Assembly (NCBI RefSeq): GCF_910592395.1 | Contig: NC_088312.1 | Location: 18,977,292-19,041,291, forward strand | Source: Lineus longissimus | Taxonomy: Eukaryota; Nemertea; Pilidiophora; Heteronemertea; Lineidae | Direction of reading: 5' to 3' | DNA: 64,000 nt | Shown here: positions 27,154-39,900 of the stretch, piece by piece | Numbering within the stretch: position 1 is the stretch's first letter | How the letters are laid out: each line of letters begins with the position of its first letter | Program-made: the position numbers and the translations under genes | The notes under the pieces: model-generated | What the model was told of the DNA's origin: nothing | Database searches by the model: none | The model's input: only the letters and a program-made list of their open reading frames with translations

Positions 27154-27329
27154 CCCTTACGAAAAATGTGTCTTAATTCCACAATTCACCATGGTAAACT
27201 GACAGCACTTCACCATGGTGAATTGAGACGGTGAGAAATATTTACCATGGTGAGTATGGTAAACTCTGAATTCACCATGGTGAACGGTGAATGATGAGCA
27301 TGTTAAATCTGAGATATTTTTCGTAAGGG
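27154..27329. mobile_element. Small piggyBac-like MITE (176 bp) upstream of PICALM
   Basis: Terminal inverted repeats CCCTTACGAAAAAT at 27154 and ATTTTTCGTAAGGG ending at 27329. The left end is preceded by TTAA and starts with CCC, as in piggyBac elements; the right TTAA is not preserved. The interior carries four CACCATGGTGAA-like palindromes with CCATGG cores. Confidence 0.55.
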
Positions 27330-27842
27330 AAAGGCCTTATAATCAATATCAATATTCAGGATCCTCCAGTATGAATCCTCTAGCTGAATAATCATGGCAG
27401 GTCATATTTATTTATTTGCGCATCTTTCTGAAATAAATGAAAATAAATAAATGAAAAAGATGACATAATGAATGAATGAATGTCATAAATCACGATACGT
27501 CCATTTATCAGTATCATAACATCACAGTTATATTAGCTCAGTTACAAATCACAGTAAAAAATAATGATTTCTCCCCAGTCACATGACTTTTTAAATCGCC
27601 TAGCATTTTCAACCTCTGCAGGACTTCGTAATTTCCCTGTACATTCAAGATACGCCAATGTTCTCTTTGTACCTCGAGGCGAGGATGTCACTAAAGGTCG
27701 CCATATTGGATACACCAGGACACCCACCCCTCAAATTGAAGAGGAATATTCACTGTTTTAGACCCTTTTCATACCCAGGAATGTACTCCTAGCATAATAT
27801 ATGGAGTGAATAGACATCTAGGATATATTTCCAATCGTCAAA

Positions 27843-27972
27843 ATGTCTGGTCAAAGTATAGTTGACCGTTTAAATGCGGCAAAGTATAGTATTGCCGGCC
27901 GGGGACTAGCCAAATCTGTATGCAAGGCCACCACTGAAGAAATTTTAGGACCCAAGAAAAAGCATGTCGATT
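27843..27972 (+). other. PICALM: PICALM first coding exon
   Basis: ATG at 27843 with donor GTAAGT at 27973, phase 1. It encodes [19 protein letters not shown], the ANTH phosphoinositide-binding loop. It is followed by a 6.1-kb intron. Confidence 0.93.
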
Positions 27973-30900
27973 GTAAGTGCGGTTATCCAAAAACCTCTTC
28001 ATGTTATGACGTAAATGAACTCGTATTTCTACAGTATAACGTCCGTAGATTTGTATCCAATTGTTGTATTTTGCTTAGGAGTTGTGGTTTGTTTTTGAGA
28101 GCGGTTTGAAAAATGTGATTTGCTGACATTTGACGTGTGTCCTGTTTGAATGAATGATGTCATGATGCATGACATGTCCATGTACCCATCCTTTATTGGG
28201 ATGGTACTTGTATGTGTATGGCTTCATTTGTTCATGTACCATGCTATTGGCAATACTAATACATGAGCAGATAAAGCCATGCAGGTTACAAGATGACATG
28301 TTCATGACTGCCATGAGAAAAGACCACATTCGAAAATCCCCACTGTACCGTCGAGATGTTCTTAGCAATGTTTTTTGTCACTCGCTGGCTGACTTTCGAA
28401 CATAGATTACTTTGGCATGTGTTATGTATAGATTATGGATCTTTTCGTCGAAGACAAACCAGGCCCCAAACAAAACACTGCACACAGTCGGTCAGAACAG
28501 TCAGAGACGGAAGGCTATCGACGAAGCCATAATTATAGACCCCACATACAACAAATGTGGGGACTATATTGAGATTACTAGGAGAAGGTACTAGGCTTCT
28601 GCATTCTTCCCAGGTTATATTATGGAGGTAGTCCAGCAAAACTGCTATTTCAACTGAAAAACTGTCACCCCTGTCCCATCAAACTAAACTCGATCTAGTG
28701 CACTTGGCAAAGATTTTTTCGAAATTCGGATAATTTTGATGACTTTGAAGCGTTTTTATGTGCCGATTTTCTGATTTGCTTTCAAATCTCCGGCACAATT
28801 CTGTCAATCACACGTATATTAGCATAAGCTCATATCCTCATGCATCATGGCGGCGGTATCTCTTTGCCGAAGTGGCGAGCTGTCGAGTATTTTGAGCAAA
28901 GAACGACGGTTGACATGGTTGAATGAAGGAATAAAATAAAGGAATAGCCTTAAATGCTTATCGATGATCCACCCTGCCCATCTGAAAAGGTTAGGGTGCA
29001 GTTTAAATGTTACTGAGCGTGTGATTTTGAGAAAGCGCGAGCGTGTTTGTCCAGAAATAGATGATCCGCGAAAAGGAATAGACTTCACTCCTCCATTCGT
29101 GTACTGTGTGGGCCTGTGGGGGCTGTCAAATTTGCTGACAAGCAAATTTCAAATTTCTAGTCCACTTTGTTCAAGGTGCAACGCATGACTGGTCAGCTCT
29201 GAAAACAAACTTATAATAGATGGTTTGCAAAAATGATTTTTGTCATTTTGTTATGCCCTTTTCACAGGCAACGTAAGTCTGCTATGACATAAAAGTAACA
29301 ACAGATGTACACTTATTCAAGCAATTTATTGAAGTTCAGACCTTCTGTTGAAAAATACCTAGGTGCGCAAATATTTACTCGCCTAACTTTTATTTTCATA
29401 GCCTAGGCACGTAATTCTTGAAAGTCGCTGTTTGCAACTTGTGCCCGGCGGCCATGATAATAATGAGAATCACGGATTCCCATGCTAGGAGCGATTCCAT
29501 TGGTTGGCCTTCCGAGTGACCCCCGACATTGACCAATGGCGTGCACTGTTTCAGTCTGTGATGTAGTTACAATAATATGCCTATCGGTGGCGCTGCAGTC
29601 GGGATATCCAGGTGCGCGAATTTTAAAACCTTTTGAAGAGCTAGGCGCGCAGTTCAATGCGCGGCCAAAGTGACAATTGGGCCGCGCAAAGGCGCGCAAG
29701 CACAAATGTACGCCTTTCAACAGAAGGTCTGGACGTTGCCCATGTCTTATAATGTTCATGATGTTTTGAATGATTTTGGTGATTTTTACGTCATGGTAAA
29801 CAAATTCGAAGTTGCCTTGGGAAAAGGGCATAACAAAATGGCCCAAAGTATTTATGCTGACTGTCTATTCATGGCTTGGTGCCTTTAGACTGCCAGTGAG
29901 TTGCAATTTTGCATTTGTCTGTCTCAAAGTGTCTTGTAATTTGGTTGTCTAGGCCAAACAGACAAATGGGAAAATGGGACCCTGGTAAAATGTCAACAGG
30001 TCTTTACTCGATGTTTAAATGTAGCTTATGTGGCCTGCATGTTAAAATGCTTGAATTAAAAAAGAGTGTGCATGGTCAAATTGTTCCAAATCAATTCACT
30101 GAAAATTGTTTAGGGCTTACAATCTTTGACTAAGCTTTCTTTGTGTAGGCTTACATGTACTTCGGCTGGTCACCAATCAAAACAAAAATCAGCTGTGGGC
30201 CCATGGCTTTTGTGTACATATGTACACATATTGATGGTTGGTACAACTGCACTAGAAAATACAAGGCTACGTGTGCTGACATAAAACCAGAGCCAGTTTG
30301 AATGAATGAAGTAAAACAGACTTGTTTAAATTTTATAGTACATTTTAAAAATACATGGATAACATGTATGATGAAGTTCATTTCACAGTGTGGAGGGGAT
30401 GACCAACATGTGTACCTTCACCTGTTCCATGCACATGTACCATTGTATGTTAATTTCACTTCTGCTTTGGAATAATATAGTAGTGAGACCTAGTTTTGGC
30501 GAGCTAATTTTATACAATAAAATTTTTTGTGGTCTCTTTTATTTGACACACTTTTGTCTTCTATCAGAAAAGTTCTGTATTGCAAGTGGACAACCTGGTC
30601 CCGGAGGTCACTCTTCACCATGTTTATAACTGCACCTGCCAGTAATTACTGTACCACCCCAGAGAACTCTGGCCATTACATTATGAAGAATTTACAGTGT
30701 GTGTGTACTTTGATCTCTCCACTTCATTTTGAAGTATAGATTGTGAATTGGCATGATGGTGGAATGTATGGTGTATTGATTTATATGATTATAATTGGTA
30801 ACTTGACTCGGTTACATTTGTGTATTGTATGATAAATTTTGAATTGAAACAATGGTTGTTTTACAAGAACCAATAACCCAGTTACATTCTTAGCATGCAC

Positions 30901-33900
30901 AGGTAGGGTGGAAATGTTTTGTGTGTTCAGGGTCTTGGTCCTGAGTAGGGAGATCCTTTTTCAGCTCTAATCTGCATGAAAAAACCTTATTTATGACAGC
31001 CGGAAATACCTACATCTAGGGATTCAGGATGTAAGCCAGGCTCGACTACTTTCAAAAAATGGTAGTTTCCTCTCAAATGGCTTGTTTCCACAAGGAAATG
31101 AACGCTTGGTCTATTTAAACTAATTGAAGACTTCTTCAAGTTCTTGTTGTGCAGCAACCTGGATATCAAATCCAAAGAGGTCACAGGATTATATTTTATA
31201 AATAATTATTCATGAAGAACTTGGCTATTCAGGAATTTTGTGTCAAGTGGTAGAGAAGATGCTTTATTGCTATAAAATATGTAATATACTCTCGTTGCTG
31301 GAGACTGAGTGTACTCTGGTATGATTTTAAATACTTGGCGATATTTTCCACTCGGAAGTTAAATTTTTATTTAACGTATTCAACGGTGATTGGTCCTCGC
31401 TGCTGCTACATTTTAGTAGGTTTCATGTGATGTACAGTCACTTTGAGCTGTTATTGTAGACATGTGTCATGTAAAATGTGACCCATCAGATATGTCAGAG
31501 CATAACTATGCGCTTATCGCTCAGATGATGAGACAAAATGACACTAAATGATAATGGAAGAATCAATTTCACAAAAGGCGGACAACCGTGAAATGAACAA
31601 CCAGTCCCGTCTCAACCTGCCAAGCGTGTAGCTCAGTATGTGGAACAGCATGTGCCTGGGTTTTTTTGTGAGGTGTGACGAAGCATACGGTGACAGTATT
31701 TTAATGGGCTCTGACCATGTGTCAAATACATATGTCATGTCTGTATCTAGGCCTTTGCAATGAAATTCATGTGCAGTATTATTAGCATTCAGAAAAACGA
31801 ATTCGAATGTCAAACAGACATTCCGATCCGGAATAACATTACATGCACAATATAGCCACCTTACAAATACCAATAAAAATGTAAACAGAATATTTTTAGC
31901 TGATAGTCTTATTACGAAAGGGTCTTGTAGGCCTAATCTCAAATTTATTTAGTGCCTGTGAGGCCTGCTGGGATACATGTACAGGTTGGCGCAGAATTAT
32001 TTTCCCTCACACAATGGATACACAATAGAATTTAATTGTGCAAGGGAAAATAATTCTGGGCCACCCTGTAGATCTGCCAAACAAGGCCATACATTCATTG
32101 TTTCTCCCAACCAGTTAACATTGTACAAATGTACAAAGGCATACTTTAGGGGTGTGAATAGACATTGCACAATTCTTATAGAAATGAATGGAAAAACTAC
32201 ATGTGTTTTCGCTAACAGATAAAGGGGTATCCTGACATGTACAGTATGTACAATGATGTGTACGTTATACATGTACCAGAGCTCTATGCTAATGTTGTAC
32301 ACAACATTCATGTAGCTTCAGAATGACTTTGCCTGCATGTACATGTTCATCTGTCGGTGTCATGACCCTGATCTCGATAGGGCCTAGTCCTAGTGGTCAG
32401 AGTCATTATGAATCGGATGAAAGGAGCCATTCAATTCAAGCATACGATTACGACGTCATCTGATGCTCTGTATGCGAGTGCCATGATTGAGGGAACATGC
32501 CGAATGGGGAGTTTTTATGGCAGAGACTGTAATGGGAAGATTAAGTGCTAGGAAGAAATCAATACTGCCTCTTCAGTATTCCTTCACTGTGGCATGTACA
32601 TTGTACAATGTATGGGAATTCTGCATGTATTGGGGAGCAGCCATTAGTTGGAAGCCCATAGTGCTTGCATACACTGACGGTTTATGCTCGGTATCCAGTA
32701 AAAAAGGTACAGGTAAAAAAGGTACAGGTAAAAAAGGTACGGTAAAAAAGGTACAGGAAAAAAAGGTACAAGTAAAAAAGGTATAGGTAAAAAAGGTACA
32801 GGAAAAAAAGGTATCGGTAAAAAAGGTACAAGAAAAATGGGGACTAGGTAAAAAAGGTACAGACACTTTTTAAAAAGTTATTGTATGAAATTCGTTGATT
32901 CTCACATTGACTGAATGGGTACTGATGGCCAATGTCCTCTTTGATTACTCATTTACAGTTAGAAGCCCTTAATTTCATAGTTACAAAAGTGCGAAAGAAA
33001 CCCTGAATGTATTCAAAACCGTTGGTATCAGTAAAATAAATATTCCAGGTGGTATCAGCTTGGGAAGACCTTCCTAATTAATACCAGACCTGGAACAATC
33101 CACCTTGGACAAGGGATTTTCTGATTGATTGTTAATTGGATTAATTACAGTAGTCATAATTATGCTTTGGCAATTAGAAGTTAATCAACTTTACTCTAGC
33201 AAGGAAGTAATTAGTTTGGATACACAAAAAACAAATAACCAACACATAACATGGTTTCCATTTGACTGACTGATTGAAAACATATCTAAACTTTGCCTAT
33301 CTCAGTATAAGTTACCTCCACCACACAACATCTACATAATAATCATAATAACCCAAAATTTGACTTCATTTACAATAAACAAGACGGGCAATTTATAACA
33401 TTTGACAGCAAAGACACCATACCTGTACCTTTTTTACCTAGTCCCCATTTTTCTTGTACCTTTTTTACCTGTACCTTTTTTTCCTGTACCTTTTTTACCT
33501 AGTCCCCATTTTTCTTGTACCTTTTTTTCCTGTACCTTTTTTACCGTACCTTTTTTACCTGTACCTTTTTTACCTGTACCTTTTTTACCTACATTCTTTA
33601 TGCTCATAGCCGGAGGTGCTGTCAAATGTGTAGTAGGCCTGCAAATCCAACATTAAGACTTTCTGACCTGATTGATTTGATGTAAAAACATGTTATTGTT
33701 GAATTCGTTGACATATTGAAATTGAAGTATACTTGTAAATTTTGAATCACATTCACAGCAGGGTATTGATTTGATCATTTGATTGAAATCGAAAATGTAA
33801 AAGAATCTGCAATATTAGTACAGGTGAGAGTATCTACAGTGTTTGAACAATGTTACAATTATTTCAAGGCATGGTTTGATGTTCCTACTTGTTGGCTTGA

Positions 33901-36900
33901 TGTGGACAACTACATTCTTCGTCCTGCCTTAATTAGGTCAACATCAACTTCAGTCTTGGTCTACAAGCTTTAGGAAAGTGGATCAAAAGTTTGGTGCTCT
34001 TCAGTTCACTGATCTAAAATTTGATCGTTTTGTCTTTAAAAAAGTTTATACTGACTGACGACCCTTTCATGATTCCTCTTCAGATTTAGTGCAATGTACA
34101 AAAGAACCCAACGTATCAATACCGGTGTTGGCCAACCTGCTTATAGAGAGGACACAGGAACAGAAATGGGTGGTCGTCTTCAAGTCGCTCATCACGATAC
34201 ACAATTTGATGAATTATGGCAACGAGGTAGGTAAAAATCATCACAAAGTGGTTTTCATGCTTTTAGTGCCAGAATCTCGGTGTCTTTAAATTTGCTGCCA
34301 CCTTGAAATATCTCCCACCTCTTCGAGTCATGGCCAGCAGTAAAGAACTCAACCTAAAAGAGGAGATAAAAAGTGGCATTTTGTGTGAATGGCTTTAGTT
34401 TATGATACATTCCTTGGTCTTAAAATGTCCTCTGATTCAGTTATTTCATCGTTTTCTAAAATCATCATTTCAGAGATTTACACAATACTTGGCATCAAAC
34501 ACAGGATTCCATCTGGATGGATTCTCTGACAAAACGACAGTTCAAGGTGAGTACCAATGGGAGGTACCTCCCCCCATCAGTGGGAAAATAGGGCATGAGG
34601 CATGCCTAATTTCTTGGTTCCAGAATTGCCGTGATATGTATGGGTTTGTAAGCTGGGTGGGTCGGCCCCCTACTCAGACTTACAGCTTTCTGAAAGTGGA
34701 AGATTTTTGGTGTGGGTGTGTAGTCTGTAGAGGTGGACCGGATATGCATGGAGTTTTAGAGTACAAGTGGCTCAGAGTTACAACCATCCAAACATTTCAT
34801 TTGGCTATCAAAACTGACCATTTATCGTTCAAAATTCGAATTCTATGGACTGACAGTATTAGCCAAATATTTCCTTTGGCGAAAAAAGTGCTGATATCCT
34901 ACAAATTCCATAGATCACAGTACTGGCATACCTTTCCATTGAGTTTACTTACCTGTCTTGTAGCAGTCATGTCAAGTGGCCACTCCAGTATTGACATTAT
35001 TAGCTCTTATCAATATTGATTTCTTTGTGATACCAAATACCAGCACATGTACTGTGGTAGTCAGTGAGTGTATTACGTCTTTGGCAGTGGCAGTTGCTGT
35101 GTAGTTACAATGTAGAATAAAAATGTTTGTTCTGATTTCTCGCTCACTCTCAGGGGCCTGTGACCCTTTGTCATAGCGCAGCATCCGTCGGCGTAAGACA
35201 TTGGTTGCAGATTTCATTACCGTTGAAGCTATTGATCTCATACTTGGTACATTGTGTTCCCCTGGTGACAGCTACTCAGATACAAAATCGTGGTCTTATA
35301 TGATATATGGTTTGGCCACTAGGGGGCCAAACATAAAAAGTGAAAAAATGCAATAACACCTTTTAATACTGGTAAACATTTTTGGTAGGTACTTCTAGCA
35401 AGGGTTCATCACTCTCTCATGTTGTTCATGAAAAATTTCAGAAACTGGAGGCGCGGAGAGTATGTATTTTATCAAAAATCGGCATTTTGTCTTCTATAAA
35501 TATCATTTGTTTGATAGCCTAAATTTGATTTTGCCTGAAAAATCCTGCATCGCCAAAATATGAACTGAATGGCCTCCCTCCGCTTGGCAGCTACAAAGCA
35601 TGTGGTGGCCTGGTTTCTATTCCTAGCTTGGTCTGGTAGAATTTTTATTTCTCACTAATGTCAAACTCTTTGAAAATGATTTTACCTTGAAAAGATCAGA
35701 ATCTTTCAATAAAAATGGAAAGACTCAAATATTCAAGGTTTGCTCCTGTGGAGAGTAGCAGTAGCTTTCTAATCCATGCAATCTGAGACTGCATTCCTCG
35801 TGTGGCGTGGCCATGCCTTGACTGCAGGATTGGAAAGATAACATGCCAAACTTTATGCTCACTTGAGGGGGAAATCCAGTCTTCAATGCAATATTAGTTG
35901 TAAGGTGGAAGAGATCAAGATGTTTGTTCAATTTAACCTACTGCATGTGTGCACCTAAAGTACCCCAAAAACTTTCAATTTGACCTGCGATAATTATTGC
36001 TGCAGTAAGTGAGGAAATAAAAGATTGTTTGTCTGCAGGTAAAACCTGATGTCTTTTTTAAACATTTATTTCAGGTCGCTCAATGACATATTCTTGTTGC
36101 AGGCACCTGCGATGACCCCTGCAGACAAGTAATTTTTGTTGCACGCAATAGTTATGGGGTTTTGCAATAAAATTCACCTGTCTGTAACGCTTAAAAACTT
36201 GAATTCAGACTAACACTTGAACTAACAATATTAGCATGAAAGGTTTTGCCATGCATAGACCTCGTTCATCAACCAAGAATTCATGCAGTGACGTCATTCA
36301 GGCATCCTTTTGGCGTCAGTCCGTGTCTTTGACCCTGCTGATGGTGCCTACAAAGTGTGCCGCATGTGGATGACCTCTATAGGTTGACTTCCCCTCACTT
36401 ACTTCTGCTATTGCTGCGCCTAGGCCAAAGTGCCCCACCAGGGTCTGTGACAAAAATCTTGACGTCCAAAACGGTGTCTTGCTGTTATGATGTCATCTGC
36501 TCTGCCTCTCTTGATGAAGTGCCCCCAGACGAGAGATTTAAATTGCTGCAGCCTGCGATCATGATCGTGTGCGACAATAATCGTGCAATTTCAACTGCTC
36601 GTTTGCGCTTTGCATAAATTCAATAACTTTCTAGTTACATTCCCTGGTAAAAAGAGTCCTGTTTCAGAAGCGATTGAAACTGGTTTGGGATGTGCTTCCT
36701 TGCTTCTTGCAGGCTTCTGCTCTGCCCAGCTTCCTGTGTGAATGGAGTTTTGATTTAAAGCACCCCTCAAACGAGAGATTTCTGTCACTGACCTGGAATC
36801 ATGATCCCATGCAGCTATAAAGATGTCTCAATTGCAGTGGTCATCGCTGGTGGCTGCGACCAAAATCAGTGGTCGATGCAACTTGAGATTAACATAAAAC

Positions 36901-39900
36901 CCAGTGATAAACAGTTCTATCTGCATACAAGCAATCTTTTTATTGCTCATCGGCATCGCATCGAAAATTGTCACAGGTTGCAGCCATAAAAATCTCTGGT
37001 TTGCGGAGTCCTTTAGCCTCACCTCCTCTGCTTCTAGCTTGAAATTGCCATGTTTATTAAAGACATGTACATTCGTTTGAACACAACCAGAAAAAATGAT
37101 TGCGACACATCTGACACCTGATATCTGCTCAAAACAACATACAAACAATATCACTGTAAATGGAATGGCAACTGTGCATTATACTTCTTTTCTTTGCACT
37201 GGGATTTTAAAATTCAGCAGGTGTTTTCTTTTATTCTATGTATTAGTGGTGGTGTTTGTGTTGGGAAGGGGGTGAATGATCTGTATGGAAGACAAAACGA
37301 ACTGCAGTGACTCTGAAAGGCAGGCTTCCTAACCTCTCCTCATTGACCCATTGCTGAAAGTCTGTGATTTGTGGGACAAAAACTAGTGTCCCTGATGGAG
37401 AGGTTGTCTTAGAGAGGTGTCTGCATTGGGCAGTTCTACTGTAGTCTGTACAGTGTATACATGTGTTATATGCCTGTTAGTCTCAAATATGAATAAACAC
37501 ATTCCTTGCACTGTGAATAATGCGAGTGCTTGCATGTTTACAGTAACATGCCACATGCCATTTATTATAGAAGCATGCATACGAAACCCAAGTAAGGTCA
37601 ATACATGGATTCGTTATTGTCCAACGTTGCAGTTGTAATAAATTCTTCATGCATTAGCCTTGAATTACTAATCATCTGGACTAACAATACGTGAATTATA
37701 CCTAAATCACAGAATAGCTTTTACCAAGTGAATGTGAACATCCGCTAGGCGATCAGAAAATCCATTCATGTGTGTACGTGATGTATATTTGACATCTTCA
37801 GATGGAAGTGAGGGTTGCAATAATGTTGCATTATGATAATAATGATTGAGTGTACAAGCACTAATGGAATTGCAGAAAAAAATGAGATGGGATGATTGTC
37901 TTAAGAAACAATGTAGGCTACTGTGGCTGAGATTCCAATGATTCTTGGCTGTGGCACGGTTGTGGCATCTTGATGACCAAGGTAGGCTGCAAGCCTTAAC
38001 GGGAGTATAAGACCAAGAGGTTCAGAATGGGGTTGTGGAGGTTTGCAGTCAACCATTCCCTGTCATTGAGGTATAACCTGACAGTAACACCCTATGTGGA
38101 ATGTGAGGCGTGTATTCCCCCGGCATGTCTGGTCAAACAGTATTGACAGAAGGGTAGCATCTGCAAGGTTGCTGCAGACCTGTGCCACAGCATCCCGAAA
38201 GTGGTCCCCAGGCTTTTCAAGGCAAGAATGTTGCATGCTTGTGTCATCTGAGGAGGCCTTTAGTTCATGGGAACATGCAAAACTATCACAAGACCAGACA
38301 CAGTCATCCAGAGATGATCTGCCAGGTTATTGTGTGCCTCTAGATGTTGAGAAATTGTTCATATGGCTCCCATTTCAAAAGTTTTTGTACGGATTTTATC
38401 AAATCTATCCCACATGAATCTTTACATCCTGTCCATTCAAAAGTTCACTCCAACCATGACCGCTCCCTAAAATGTTGAGGATAGACAGGATAGGTTTCCC
38501 CTGAAAAATACCTGTAGCGCCCTAGGATGTTATCTAAACTTCAATAGAAGATGCTGAGGATGCATGCAACATCATGAAATTGTATGAATACATTTTGTTT
38601 ACGGCGGCTCCTTACAGATGAACAAAGGTTGGGGTGCTTTTGTTCTGATTGCAGGCCTAGCAACTGAGGATACTTGCTTTATCGGCAAAAGAATCATTGG
38701 TTAACGAGTGACCGTGATGTCATCCGAGAATGAAAGTTTAATGGAGAATTCTAGACATTTTGAAAACTATTCTGTACTCAATCTCTTTTTCAGCTGCGGA
38801 TATGTCCAAGTTTATCCAGCGGTACGCCAAATATATCCAAGAAAAATCTGCCTCCTACAGAATAAATGCATTCGACTTCTGCAAAATTAAGCGAGGGTAA
38901 GTAAGATTTCTTTATATGCTGTGTTGTTTTGGTAATTCTGTGGTGTTAGAATCGGAGGAGTTCAGATGTTGTGGCTGAGAAACAGATTTCCACCGGTACA
39001 AATCTGTTGAGAAGAAGATTCCTCCTGGCATAGATTGCAGCAGAGTCGCTCCCTAATCCAACCCCAGTGAGACCTTGCCGGTGGTCTGTGGGAAAGAATA
39101 CCTGTGTATGAATTTAGAGATGGCGGGACTCTGTTTCAAGGGGCAGTGTACATTGCTCAGTGGCCCTATCATTCAGAATATTCTCCTCTTATCTGAAAAA
39201 TGAAGATGGCCCCCCTTGTCAGAAGCACTTTAAAGTCATGTCTTGTGTTAGGAGGTAATGTTTATCACTAGACGTGTCCGGAATTTTGGAACTCCAGGAA
39301 GACATACTCCTAGATAAAGGCAGAGATTCAGCTGAGTATCTGAGCAGGATTGTGTGGGAAGATGAACATGATCAGAGACTTAGCTCAGTGTTTCTGGGGC
39401 CAAAACCTCATGGAAAAATAACACTACATTTGCAATATGACAATTAAGAGTTGAGACACTTATATCTTATGGTTGGTGATGAGATTGTGCCTCATGCCCA
39501 CTCAATAATCATTCATCTCCCCCTTTGGTAAAAACCAATTGGAATGAATGGATTGCCTTTGGTGATATCCTAACTGTTCTATACCTTATTTGTCTGATTC
39601 CCACGAGCAATCTTTTCATTTAAAAGATGAGAAGAACAAATCTGCCAGTGGCGTTACTGTCATTTGTGGGTTTGCCATTGAAGGTGTGTTTAGTGTAGCC
39701 CACTCACTGCATGGCCTTCCTAATCCTAATAATCAAATCAATTGAATGAGATTCTGGTGGAAGTGGGCGGGTTCCAGCATTGGAACTGATGATAGACACG
39801 ACTCTTGACCTTGAGCCGCCTTTTTTTCTCATCTTTCTCCCCCACCACCACCACCAGACATCTTTTGGGTAGGTGGTGAAGAGAAGACATTTCAACAGAT

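Noticed and set aside
32487-33656. Open frames of [10 protein letters not shown] or [10 protein letters not shown] type
   Set aside because: They are translations of the GTAAAAAAGGTACAG arrays.
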